A stretch of 37,317 nt of DNA from JAXHUH01 sp034211175 (GTDB lineage: Bacteria > Actinomycetota > Acidimicrobiia > Acidimicrobiales > CAIXPF01): NCBI GenBank assembly GCA_034211175.1, contig JAXHUH010000046.1, positions 1-37,317 of the forward strand, given 5' to 3'. This document shows, piece after piece, positions 17,666 to 25,406 of this stretch (within the stretch, counting starts at the first letter, position 1; every line of letters begins with the position of its first letter). Under the pieces are notes generated by a model. The model was given only the letters and a program-made list of their open reading frames with translations, ran no database searches and was not told the origin of the DNA. The translations under genes were made by a program, and so were the position numbers.

Positions 17666-18468
17666 CGGACCACCCCCGCGCGGCCGTCCGCGCGGTCCGG
17701 CGCGGGACCGGCCGGGCCGGGGTCGTCCGCACCGGGGTCCGCGCCGAAGGCGAGCGAGATGCGGTCCATCACGTCGGCGGGCGCGCCCTGGGTGACGACG
17801 GTCCGGTTGAGCAGCACGACGTGGTCGCACAGGAGCCGGATCGTGTCGAGCTCGTGGAGCACGGCCACCACCGTCCGGCCCTCCCCGGCGAGCTGGCGCA
17901 GCAGCCCGACCAGCATCCGCACCGTCGGTGCGTCGACCGCGGCGAACGGCTCGTCGAGCAGCAGCACGTCGGCGCCCTGGGCCAGGGCCCGGGCCACGAA
18001 GACCCGCTGTTGCTGACCGCCCGAGAGCTCGCCGATCTGGCGGCGGGCGAAGGCGGCCATGCCGACCCGCTCGAGTGCGTCGTCGATGGCCCGGCGGTCG
18101 TCCCGCCCGAGCCGGCGCAGCAGGCCGACGTGGGGGTAGCGACCCATGGCGACGACGTCGCGCACCTGGGCCGGGTAGCTCCAGTCGACGTCGGCCCGCT
18201 GGGGCAGGTAGGCGACCGAGAGCCGGTCCTCGGCGAGCGGGCGGCCGCCGAGCAGCACGCGGCCGGCGTCGGGGGCCACCAGGCCGAGGACCGACTTGAG
18301 GATCGTGCTCTTGCCCGCGCCGTTCGGGCCGACGACACCGGTGACCCGTCCGGGCTCGGCGGTGAAGCTGACGTCGCGCACGACCGGGGTGACCCGGTAG
18401 CTGACGGTCAGCCCGTCGATCTCGAGGCGCGGGGCCCTCGTGCTCTGCTCGTAGGGGCCGGGGTTCAT
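17662..18468 (-). CDS. Metal ABC transporter ATP-binding protein
   Basis: The 268-residue ATPase of a Mn/Zn/Fe-type importer: Walker A GPNGAGKS (47-54), Q-loop at LPQ (88-90), signature LSGGQQQR (148-155), Walker B VLLLDEP (168-174), and the switch histidine in VLHELD. The phrase YLPQRADVDWSYPAQVRDVV is typical of the MntA/ZnuC/TroB family. The last 30 residues are Pro/Asp/Gly-rich. Its ATG overlaps the stop of the binding-protein gene and its stop overlaps the permease ATG by 4 nt, so the three are translated as a coupled unit. Confidence 0.93.
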   Translation of the reverse strand: MNPGPYEQSTRAPRLEIDGLTVSYRVTPVVRDVSFTAEPGRVTGVVGPNGAGKSTILKSVLGLVAPDAGRVLLGGRPLAEDRLSVAYLPQRADVDWSYPAQVRDVVAMGRYPHVGLLRRLGRDDRRAIDDALERVGMAAFARRQIGELSGGQQQRVFVARALAQGADVLLLDEPFAAVDAPTVRMLVGLLRQLAGEGRTVVAVLHELDTIRLLCDHVVLLNRTVVTQGAPADVMDRISLAFGADPGADDPGPAGPAPDRADGRAGVVR

Positions 18469-19421
18469 CCGTTGAGTCCCTCCACCAGCGCGTCGACGTT
18501 GGCGCGCATCATGTCCTCGTACGTTTCCGCGCCCGAGCCGGGCTCACCGACCGAGTCGCCGTAGAGCGGGTCCCCGACGCGGGCTCCGGCGTCGGCCGCG
18601 ACCTGCTCGATCACTGCGGGGTTGACCGTCGTCTCGAGGAAGATCGCCGGGATGTCGCGGGCCCGGATGAGGTCGACCAGCTCGGCCACCTCCCCGGCCC
18701 GTGGCTCCTCCTCGGTGCTGACCCCGATCACCGTGCCGACCAGCTCGAAGCCGAACTCGTCGGCGAAGTAGCGGTAGGCGTCATGGCTCGTCACCAGAAG
18801 CCGCCGCTCGGGCGCGATGGTCGCGATCTCGGCGGCCAGCTCGTCGCCCAGCGCCAGGATCTCGGCGGCGTAGCGCTCGGCGTTGGCCGCGTAGGCCTCG
18901 GCGTTGGCCGGGTCGGCCTCGGCGAGCGCCTCCGCGATGGCCGGCAGGTACCCCTCGGCCACGTAGCGGGGCACCATCCACATGTGGGGGTCGACGACCC
19001 CGTCCTGCTCGGTGACCGCCTCCTCCGCGATGGCGGCGGTCAGCTCGACGTCGATCCCCTGCACGTTCCCGTCGAGCTGCTCGTACCACGGCGACAACCC
19101 GAGGCCGTTGTGGAGCACGACGTCGGCGTCGGTGAGCCTGATGGCGTCGGACGGCCGGCTCTCGTAGGTGTGGGGGTCGCCGCCGATGTCGACGATCGAC
19201 TCGACGGTGACGAGGTCACCGCCGACCTCACGGGCGAAGTCGGCGAAGATCGAGATCGTCGTCACGACGTGGACGCCCTCGACCTCGGCCCCTCCGGCAC
19301 CGGTGCCGCACGACGCACCCACCGCGGTGACCGCGGCCAGCGCGAGCGCGCCGAGTGCCCGGCGACAACGACCGGCGGCGCCACACCGACGACGGGGCGG
19401 GACGGCGAGGCCCGCGGTCAC
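18465..19421 (-). CDS. Metal-binding lipoprotein of the ABC transporter (cluster A-I)
   Basis: The 318-residue precursor starts at GTG 19421, which overlaps the repressor stop as GTGA. A basic start and hydrophobic stretch lead to Cys38 in VGASC, a probable though imperfect lipobox. The four metal ligands of MntC/TroA-type proteins are present: His84 in GGDPHTYESRP, His146 in VDPHMWM, Glu263 in FLETTVNP and Asp289 in PLYGDSVG. There is no His-rich loop of the ZnuA type. This favours manganese, or iron/zinc of the TroA kind. It captures the metal outside the membrane and hands it to the permease. Confidence 0.92.
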   Translation of the reverse strand: MTAGLAVPPRRRCGAAGRCRRALGALALAAVTAVGASCGTGAGGAEVEGVHVVTTISIFADFAREVGGDLVTVESIVDIGGDPHTYESRPSDAIRLTDADVVLHNGLGLSPWYEQLDGNVQGIDVELTAAIAEEAVTEQDGVVDPHMWMVPRYVAEGYLPAIAEALAEADPANAEAYAANAERYAAEILALGDELAAEIATIAPERRLLVTSHDAYRYFADEFGFELVGTVIGVSTEEEPRAGEVAELVDLIRARDIPAIFLETTVNPAVIEQVAADAGARVGDPLYGDSVGEPGSGAETYEDMMRANVDALVEGLNG

Positions 19422-20077
19422 GGCGCGCCCTCGCCGTGGACCATCGACGCCAGCAGGCGGGGCAGGGCGATCTGCTCGCCGTCGACGTCGAGCCACACCG
19501 GCCCACCGAAGGGATCGTGGCGCACGACGACGACCCGTACGCCGGGCCGCAGGTCGTGCTCGTCGAGGTAGCGCAGCGCGTCGACGTCGGTGCTCTCCAC
19601 CCGGTCGATGCGCACGGAGCTGCCGACGTCGGCCTCCGAGAGCGCCTCGGGCCAGGTCTCGTCGTGGGTGGTCGGGTCGCTCGGCGGGATCGGGTCGCCG
19701 TGGGGATCGACGCTCGGGTGGCCCAGGTACGCGGCGATGCGGTCCTCGAGACGGGGCGACAGGACGTGCTCGAGCTCCTCGGCCTCCTCGTGGACCTCGT
19801 CCCAGCCCATGTCGAGCACCGCGGCGAGGAACGTCTCGATCAGGCGGTGGCGGCGCACGACCCGCAGGGCGGCACGCCGGCCCTCGGCGGTGAGGCGCAC
19901 CTCGGAGCGGGAGGGGCGCTCGATCAGCCCGTCGCTGCTGAGGCGCTTGCACATGGCCGACACCGACGGCGGGGACACGCCGAGACGCCCCGCGATCTCC
20001 GTCACCGTCGCCCCGCCGGAGCGCGTGGTGAGCAGGAAGATCGTCTTCAGGTAGTCCTCGGTGGCGGCTGAGACCAT
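19418..20077 (-). CDS. DtxR/MntR-family metal-dependent transcriptional repressor
   Basis: The 219-residue regulator has an N-terminal winged helix (EDYLKTIFLLTTRSGGATVTE, first 20 shown in part, with VSPPSVSAMCKRLSSDGLIE as recognition region), a dimerisation domain (RRHRLIETF, EELEHVLSPRLEDRI, VDPHGDPIPP) and an SH3-like C-terminal domain. Asp8, His77, Glu100, Glu103 and His104 line up with MntR ligands; the MntR Glu11 position is Lys. Glu rather than Cys at the DtxR Cys102 position points to manganese rather than iron. ATG 20077 has GGAG 5 nt upstream. It is the first gene of the metal-uptake operon and probably represses it through the palindrome upstream. Confidence 0.9.
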   Translation of the reverse strand: MVSAATEDYLKTIFLLTTRSGGATVTEIAGRLGVSPPSVSAMCKRLSSDGLIERPSRSEVRLTAEGRRAALRVVRRHRLIETFLAAVLDMGWDEVHEEAEELEHVLSPRLEDRIAAYLGHPSVDPHGDPIPPSDPTTHDETWPEALSEADVGSSVRIDRVESTDVDALRYLDEHDLRPGVRVVVVRHDPFGGPVWLDVDGEQIALPRLLASMVHGEGAP

Positions 20078-20426
20078 GTCGTCTCCGGGTGTCTCCGGGG
20101 GCCGGTCGGCGGGTGCGGGTGGTGTGGCGGGACGGATCACCTTCCCCTGATCGGGTGCGGCGAACCATCGGGCGCGGCATCTCTTCGAACAGAAGATAGA
20201 CGCGTCTAATTCCCTGAGGAGAACTGGCTCAGACCGCGGCCGCGCCCCGCGGCCGACGGAACGACTGAGGCGTGTTCATCCACACCGGCCGCGACCCGAC
20301 CGCCGCCATCGGCCGAACCACTGGAATCGGGACGGGCGCGGCCGACCGGGTAGCGGAGCCCGGGTGGGGACGCGGCGCGCCGGCCGCCCGGACCGGACCT
20401 CGGACGGTCGAACCCGGAGGACGTCC
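20078..20426. other. 349-bp divergent intergenic region
   Basis: It separates the metal-repressor gene (minus) from the 309-residue hypothetical gene (plus). It contains an AT-richer patch at 20180-20215 with the inverted repeats listed separately, and GGAGG at 20416-20420 for the plus gene. I see no small gene or RNA in the rest. Confidence 0.6.
20182..20208. promoter_or_regulatory. Candidate operator upstream of the metal-uptake operon
   Basis: TCTTC-GAACA-GAAGA (20182-20196) is an inverted repeat, and it abuts a perfect 12-bp palindrome TAGACGCGTCTA (20197-20208). This is the only AT-rich palindromic patch before the repressor gene, 105-131 bp upstream of its ATG. DtxR/MntR-type proteins bind such palindromes near promoters. 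It does not match the classic DtxR or MntR boxes closely. Confidence 0.45.
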
Positions 20427-21356
20427 ATGCCTGCCCTGCGCTCGTCGCTCACCCGCCTGCTCGGCCGTCGTGAGGGCGACGGCATCAACCGGCGGCTCCC
20501 GGACGAGCTCGTCGGCGAGCTCGACGACCGTCCCCAGATCGAGCTGTCGTGGGCCGCGCCGGACCCGGTGCGCGACGGCCCGATCGCCGCCGAGCTGGCC
20601 GACGAGGGGCTCGACGCCGCCTTCCGTCTCGGCCGCATCCTCATCGCCGAGCAGCTGTCGTTCGCGGAGGCCGACGCCGGGCGCGCCGAGGAGATGCGGG
20701 CCGCGGTCGCCGGGATGTGGACCGCCGCCACCGCCCGTCACGAGGCCATGCGCGATGCCGCACCCGACGGCGTGCTCGCCGCCCTCGCCCGACTCGTCCC
20801 CGGTGAGGAGCGCACCGCCCTGCTGGTCGAGCACGCGTGCAGCGCACCGTTCGCCGACCCGGACCTGACCTTCGATCCGGACGACCTGCGGACCGCGGTG
20901 CGCCGCATCGGCGCCATTCTCCGGCTCCCGGAGGGCCGGGTGGCCGAGATCGAGGCCGCCCATCGCGCCGCCGACCTGCCGGCCGACGTCCCCGGGGACG
21001 CCCGACTCGACGGACCCGCCGACGACGCGCCCGCGGCCGGCTCGCCCGGCTCGCCCGACCGCACCGGCGGCCTCCACCTCGCCCGCGACCCCGACGCGAT
21101 CTGGGACCTCGATCTCGACGAGGTCCGCCGTCAGCTCGCCAAGCTCCGCCTCACGTTGCGAGCGGTGAGCCGCGACGACGACGGCGCCGACGCCGCGGCC
21201 GCCATCCGTGACGGCCTCGGGGAGCGCCGGTCCTCGCTCGAGGCCGCGCTCGTGGCCGAGCGCCTGCTCGACGAGCCCGACACGACGCGTCGCGAGGTCA
21301 TCTGCGCCAAGCTCGAGCTCATCGCAGCGCTCATCGACCGCTCTGGCGGCGACTGA
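20427..21356 (+). CDS. Hypothetical protein, alpha-helical, 309 residues
   Basis: ATG 20427 is preceded by GGAGG with a 6-nt spacer, so expression is credible. The product (MPALRSSLTRLLGRREGDG) is rich in Ala, Asp, Glu and Arg and predicted almost wholly helical, with a Pro/Ala/Gly-rich linker near the middle (about 195-225) and a final helical section (RRQLAKLRLTLRAVSR, then EVICAKLELIAALIDR). There is no signal peptide or membrane segment. I do not recognise the family. It is convergent with the alpha-CTD/sigma-4-like gene, with a short hairpin between them. Confidence 0.6.
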   Translation: MPALRSSLTRLLGRREGDGINRRLPDELVGELDDRPQIELSWAAPDPVRDGPIAAELADEGLDAAFRLGRILIAEQLSFAEADAGRAEEMRAAVAGMWTAATARHEAMRDAAPDGVLAALARLVPGEERTALLVEHACSAPFADPDLTFDPDDLRTAVRRIGAILRLPEGRVAEIEAAHRAADLPADVPGDARLDGPADDAPAAGSPGSPDRTGGLHLARDPDAIWDLDLDEVRRQLAKLRLTLRAVSRDDDGADAAAAIRDGLGERRSSLEAALVAERLLDEPDTTRREVICAKLELIAALIDRSGGD

Positions 21357-21379
21357 CGCGTCCGCTCCCGCGATTCGGC

Positions 21380-21398
21380 GGCCCGGCGTCGCCGGGCC
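21380..21398. terminator. Hairpin between convergent genes
   Basis: GGCCCGGC (21380-21387) pairs with GCCGGGCC (21391-21398) around GTC, in the 51-bp gap between two convergent genes. No T-run. Confidence 0.5.
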
Positions 21399-21407
21399 AC
21401 CGGCCGC

Positions 21408-23624
21408 TCAGCGGCGCTCGCCCCGCAGCAGCTCGACGAGGTCGTCCTCGTCGCGGGCCGCCAGGTGGTCGGCGAGGGCGTCGAGCTCGATCGGGCCGTC
21501 GACCACCATGCCGGTCGCCAGCGCCAACGCCCGCCGCAGCGACGCCTCGTCGTCGGTCAGCTCCGGCGGCAGGCCGGCGAGCGCGGCGACCGTGCGCCGC
21601 GACGACCCGGCGTGGAGCTGCGCCCGGCGGACGCCCTCGCCCCGAACGGAGCCGTCGGTGAACCGCAGGACGAGCCAGTCACCGAGGCCGAGCCCGAGCC
21701 CGTTGGCCTCGGCCCGGACCGAGCTGATCACCGGGCCGGTGGTCGAGGTCAACAGCCACGACACACCGATCGTCGAGGTCGGTGACGAGAACGTGACCTT
21801 GCCGCCGGGGCGGCAGTTGAGCCGCACCGCGACCGCCTCGGGGATCGGACGGCTGTGCCCGCTCATCGTGTCCCGGTCGACCGGCACCCGCAGGACGACC
21901 TCGTCGCCGACGACGTAGCACCGGCCGGCGTGCACCGGGTCCTCGTCGAGCTCGAACGGGTCCCCCGGCTGGCGCACCCGCACCTCGCCGTCCGCGGTGC
22001 GCACGAACTGGAGGGTGTCGAGGTACTCGCGGACCGACACCTCCTCGGCGTCGTAGCGCTCGACCAGGGCTTGCACCAGCTCGTCGGCCGGGGCCGACCC
22101 GCCGCGGCGCTCGATCTCCTCGATGAGGGCGTTGGCCACACCGCTGTACTCGTCGTAGCCGGGCTCGCCGGCGAGCACGAACTCACCCGACCGGTTCACC
22201 AGCCAGAACCGCTCGTCCTCGACGAGCTGGGCACGCAGCGCGGCGACGTCGTCGATGCCGTCGACGGCCGCGGCGAGCTCGTCGGCGCTGCACGGCCGGT
22301 CGTGGTAGCGGATCAACCGCTCGACCTTGTCGAGGTCGGAGCCGGTGAAGTCCAACAGGCCGTCCTCGACGACCGAGAAGCCCTCCAGGCGCCGCAGCCA
22401 CCGGTCCTGGAACTGCGGGGCGATCTGCTGGGCGGTCAGGACCTCGTAGACCTTCGGCCAGCCCAGATGGCCCCGGTCGTCGGTCGCGGCGCGCAGCGCG
22501 GCGACGGTCGTGGCCCGGTCGTAGCCGTCGCGCACGAGCCAGCCGTCGACCTCGCCGTAGGGGCCGGCCATCCACAGCAGCAGGTCGAGGCCGAGATCGG
22601 GCTCGTCGAGGTCGTCGGTGGCGTCGCCGAACGCGGTGCGGGTGTCACCGTCGTCGGCCGGCGCGGCGGAGCCGAGCGACCGGCCGAGTGCCGCGGCCCG
22701 CCGGCGCGCGGCGCCGCCGGCGGCGTCGGCGACCCGGGAGGCGAGGGCGTCGATCGCCTCCTGCTCGAGCCGCCGGACCTCCTCCTTGCCGACGTCGTGG
22801 CGCTCGCCGAGTGACTCGAGCGTCTCCGGCTCGACCCGGGCGAGGACCCGGCGGCGGAGGATGTCGAGGCTGCGGGCGTCGAGGTTGGTCGTGAGGTCGG
22901 CGAGGAAGTGGGCGGCCGAGTAGCGCATCACCCGGTTGCCGGCGAGCTCCGCGAGCGGCCACATGGTCACGCCCCGCCAGTAGGCCGCGACCTCCTCGGG
23001 CCACTCGCCCACCGGGATCTCGAACACCTGCCCGAGCGTCGACAGACCGCGCTCGCCGTGGGCCCAGGCGCCGAGCTCGCGCAGGTACACCAGCCACTGC
23101 TCGGGGTCGGCCGCGTCCTGGCGGAGGAGCCCGGCCGAGTGCGAACCGTCGGCCTCGTGGTCGCTGGCCACGGTCGCCTCGAGCACGCACGCAAGCTCCA
23201 GCATCGTCTTCACGCCGATGTAGGGCTGGTCGAGGACGTCGGCGATGGTGGCCGAGCGCCGCTTCGACGCGTCGCCGAGCTCGAGGCGGCTGGCGGCGCG
23301 CCGGGCCCGCGCCGAGATCGGGAGGGCGGAGAGCGTGAGCGGTCGCCCGCCGGGCTTGGGCAGGAGCGGCACGCCGACGTCGACGCGCTCGATGTTCGCC
23401 TCGATCAGCTGGGCGAGCTCGTCGAGCAGGCCCCGATCGAGGGCGTGGATGCGCTGGCCCCACGCGTCGGCGTCGAGCCCGTCCGCCGTGGCGACGTCGA
23501 TCTCGTCGCGCAGCGCCGCCGGGACGTCCAGCCCCGCGAGCTGGTCACGCACGGCCGCCGGCAGCAGGGGTGTCGGTGGGGTTCCCCAGGGTGCCACCAC
23601 GCCGCGCACCAGTCCCATCGTCAC
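21408..23624 (-). CDS. Large protein with RNAP alpha-CTD-like, sigma region 4-like and winged-helix segments
   Basis: GTG 23624 has GGAGG 6 nt upstream. In the 738-residue product, residues 100-150 (ISARARRAASRL, ATIADVLDQPYIGVKTMLEL) resemble the RNA polymerase alpha C-terminal domain. Residues 248-297 (LDARSLDILRRRVLAR, ETLESLGERHDVGKEEVRRL) resemble sigma-70 region 4. Two winged-helix-like stretches lie near 420-475 (RPCSADELAAAVD, RFWLVNRSGEFVLAG) and 485-545 (GSAPADELVQALVER). The remainder is a strand-rich domain (GDEVVLRVPVD, KVTFSSPTSTIGVSWLLT). It lacks sigma region 2, so it cannot act as an ordinary sigma factor. Similar sigma-like helix-turn-helix proteins exist in actinobacteria without a known role. 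DNA binding is inferred, not shown. Confidence 0.65.
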   Translation of the reverse strand: MTMGLVRGVVAPWGTPPTPLLPAAVRDQLAGLDVPAALRDEIDVATADGLDADAWGQRIHALDRGLLDELAQLIEANIERVDVGVPLLPKPGGRPLTLSALPISARARRAASRLELGDASKRRSATIADVLDQPYIGVKTMLELACVLEATVASDHEADGSHSAGLLRQDAADPEQWLVYLRELGAWAHGERGLSTLGQVFEIPVGEWPEEVAAYWRGVTMWPLAELAGNRVMRYSAAHFLADLTTNLDARSLDILRRRVLARVEPETLESLGERHDVGKEEVRRLEQEAIDALASRVADAAGGAARRRAAALGRSLGSAAPADDGDTRTAFGDATDDLDEPDLGLDLLLWMAGPYGEVDGWLVRDGYDRATTVAALRAATDDRGHLGWPKVYEVLTAQQIAPQFQDRWLRRLEGFSVVEDGLLDFTGSDLDKVERLIRYHDRPCSADELAAAVDGIDDVAALRAQLVEDERFWLVNRSGEFVLAGEPGYDEYSGVANALIEEIERRGGSAPADELVQALVERYDAEEVSVREYLDTLQFVRTADGEVRVRQPGDPFELDEDPVHAGRCYVVGDEVVLRVPVDRDTMSGHSRPIPEAVAVRLNCRPGGKVTFSSPTSTIGVSWLLTSTTGPVISSVRAEANGLGLGLGDWLVLRFTDGSVRGEGVRRAQLHAGSSRRTVAALAGLPPELTDDEASLRRALALATGMVVDGPIELDALADHLAARDEDDLVELLRGERR

Positions 23625-23855
23625 GTTCGACCTCCATCGTCCGCCGGTTCGGAGCCCGCGCCCGCCCGCGCCTTCGCCCGTGCCGTCGATCTGCGGCGCC
23701 CGCTGCCCGCCGTGTTCGTCGCCGGGACGACGAAACGACGCGCCGTCCCAGTCAATCTGCGGTTCGGCCCGACGAGACCACCCGCAGCCTCGACTGGCGG
23801 CCGTTCGTCGACGCCCCGCCTCGATCGCGGCGGCCGGGGACCACGACGGCGGGCG

Positions 23856-25166
23856 TCATGGCCCGCTCACGACGACCGTGTAGGCCCGGCCGCCGTCGCC
23901 CCGCGGGGTCAATCGGTAGGTCCCACCGGCACCGTCGACGCTCAGGAGGACGAACCCCACCTGGCGGGCACCGAGGGTGCCCGCCACCGGCTCGACGACG
24001 ACGCCCGGAGCCGACGAGGTGTCCACCTTCCACGCGAGCTCGTCACCGCTGTCGTTCCAGATCAGGACCTCCGCCGGCGCGGCCGACGCCTCGACCGTCA
24101 CCCGCCCCTCGCTGACCCGGAACGGTCCGACGGCGCGGGGACCGTCATCGTCGTCGTCGCCCGGGAGGGTCGCATCGGTCGGGGCCGGGTCGGTGGTGGC
24201 GGTGTCGTCGGTGGTGGCGGTGTCGTCGGTGTCGTCCCCGCCATCGGCGACCGACGAGCTCGGTGCCGTGCCGTCCGTGGTGACGGTGACGGTCGGCTGC
24301 GCGGCGACGTCGCCCTGCTCCGAGTCGGCCACGAGGAGCCCGACCATCGAACCGACGGCGATGACCACGGCCGTCCCCACGAGCACGAACGGGGCGCGCC
24401 GCTGGTCGGGATCCGCGGCCGGCGGCGCGACGACGTGCTCGTCGGGGTCCCGCCCGAGCGGCAGGGCGACCGGGGCGACCTCCGTCCCCGCGTCGTCGGC
24501 GGGCGTCCCAGCAGCGTCACCGGCGGGCCGGTCGACCCATGGCGCGGGCGCGACCGGGGCCGGGGCGGCCACGACCTGCCATGGCGGCGCCGTGTGCCCG
24601 CCGGCACCGTCGGCCGGGTGCGGGGGCGAGGGGACCTGCACGACCTCGGTCGGCGACACATCCTCGACCCTGGCGAGGTCGCTCGGCGCACCGTGGAACA
24701 TGACCCCCGGCGTGGTGTCGACCGCGCCCGGGCCGCCGGGCCAGGCGGGCGGTGCCACCCCGGGCGCCGGGGCCGGGGTGCCGGGCGGCATCGGGGCCGT
24801 GCGGGGGATGCCCGAGTCGTCGAAGCGCGAGATGGCGACGTCGCTGCGGGTGTGCTCGCTGCCCGCGTGGGGCGGCACCGGCTGGTGAGGGTGGGCGGCG
24901 TGGTGGGCCGGCGCACCGGACGGGGGCGGGCTCCCGGGGCCGGCGGTCGCGGCGGACCTGCCCGGTGGCGGTGGGCCGCCCTCGAGGTTGCGGTGCCACA
25001 CGACGCCACGCTCGAACGGCGGCGGTGCGTCGCTGCGCATCTCGGCCGCGCCGTCGACGGACGCGATGCGGGGCGCGCTCGGGTCGTCGACCGGGCGCGG
25101 TGGGCCCTGCACGAGCGCGTCGGGGACGTCACCGTCGCCGCGCGCTTCCCACCGTTCGTCCGTCAT
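23856..25166 (-). CDS. Proline-rich single-pass membrane protein, function unknown
   Basis: The 436-residue protein has a long Pro/Ala/Asp-rich N-terminal half without a signal peptide (about 1-250), then a basic RR and one hydrophobic helix (FVLVGTAVVIAVGSMVGLLV, about 257-277). An extracellular Thr/Asp-rich linker with the repeat TDDTAT follows, and then a roughly 90-residue C-terminal domain (VTVEASAAPAEVLIWNDSGD, GVVVEPVAGTLGARQVGFVL) that looks like an immunoglobulin-like beta sandwich. The layout suggests a type II bitopic protein with a disordered cytoplasmic part. It lies 231 bp upstream of the alpha-CTD/sigma-4 gene, same strand. No known family recognised. Confidence 0.65.
   Translation of the reverse strand: MTDERWEARGDGDVPDALVQGPPRPVDDPSAPRIASVDGAAEMRSDAPPPFERGVVWHRNLEGGPPPPGRSAATAGPGSPPPSGAPAHHAAHPHQPVPPHAGSEHTRSDVAISRFDDSGIPRTAPMPPGTPAPAPGVAPPAWPGGPGAVDTTPGVMFHGAPSDLARVEDVSPTEVVQVPSPPHPADGAGGHTAPPWQVVAAPAPVAPAPWVDRPAGDAAGTPADDAGTEVAPVALPLGRDPDEHVVAPPAADPDQRRAPFVLVGTAVVIAVGSMVGLLVADSEQGDVAAQPTVTVTTDGTAPSSSVADGGDDTDDTATTDDTATTDPAPTDATLPGDDDDDGPRAVGPFRVSEGRVTVEASAAPAEVLIWNDSGDELAWKVDTSSAPGVVVEPVAGTLGARQVGFVLLSVDGAGGTYRLTPRGDGGRAYTVVVSGP
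24189..24230. repeat. 18-bp in-frame tandem repeat
   Basis: GTCGGTGGTGGCGGTGTC occurs at 24189 and 24207, with a partial third copy from 24225. On the minus strand it encodes the Thr/Asp-rich linker of the bitopic membrane protein, just outside its membrane helix. Confidence 0.7.
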
Positions 25167-25406
25167 GAACCGCCTCCGCCCGGGGCACCGCCACCCGTCG
25201 GCATGTTACGCCGAGATGTCCGACATCGCTCCGTGCCGGGGCGGTCGCGTCGGCCGTCGATCCGGCGCCCGCCACGTCACCCCAGGTCAGCGGCCCCACG
25301 AGCCGCCGGCCCGCTCGCCAGGTCCGCGGCGGGGCCCCTCGCGAGCGGACCGGGCGCCGTCACCGGCCCGCGACGCAACCGCGCGCATCGGCGCGCGATC
25401 GGCCGG

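Noticed and set aside
23625..23855. Search for a gene or RNA between the alpha-CTD/sigma-4-like gene and the bitopic membrane protein gene
   Set aside because: No start with ribosome site, no motif, no hairpin of note was found in these 231 bp.
25167..25406. Search for a gene, tRNA or small RNA upstream of the bitopic protein gene
   Set aside because: The 240 bp show no tRNA-like cloverleaf, no family-like peptide and no strong palindrome.
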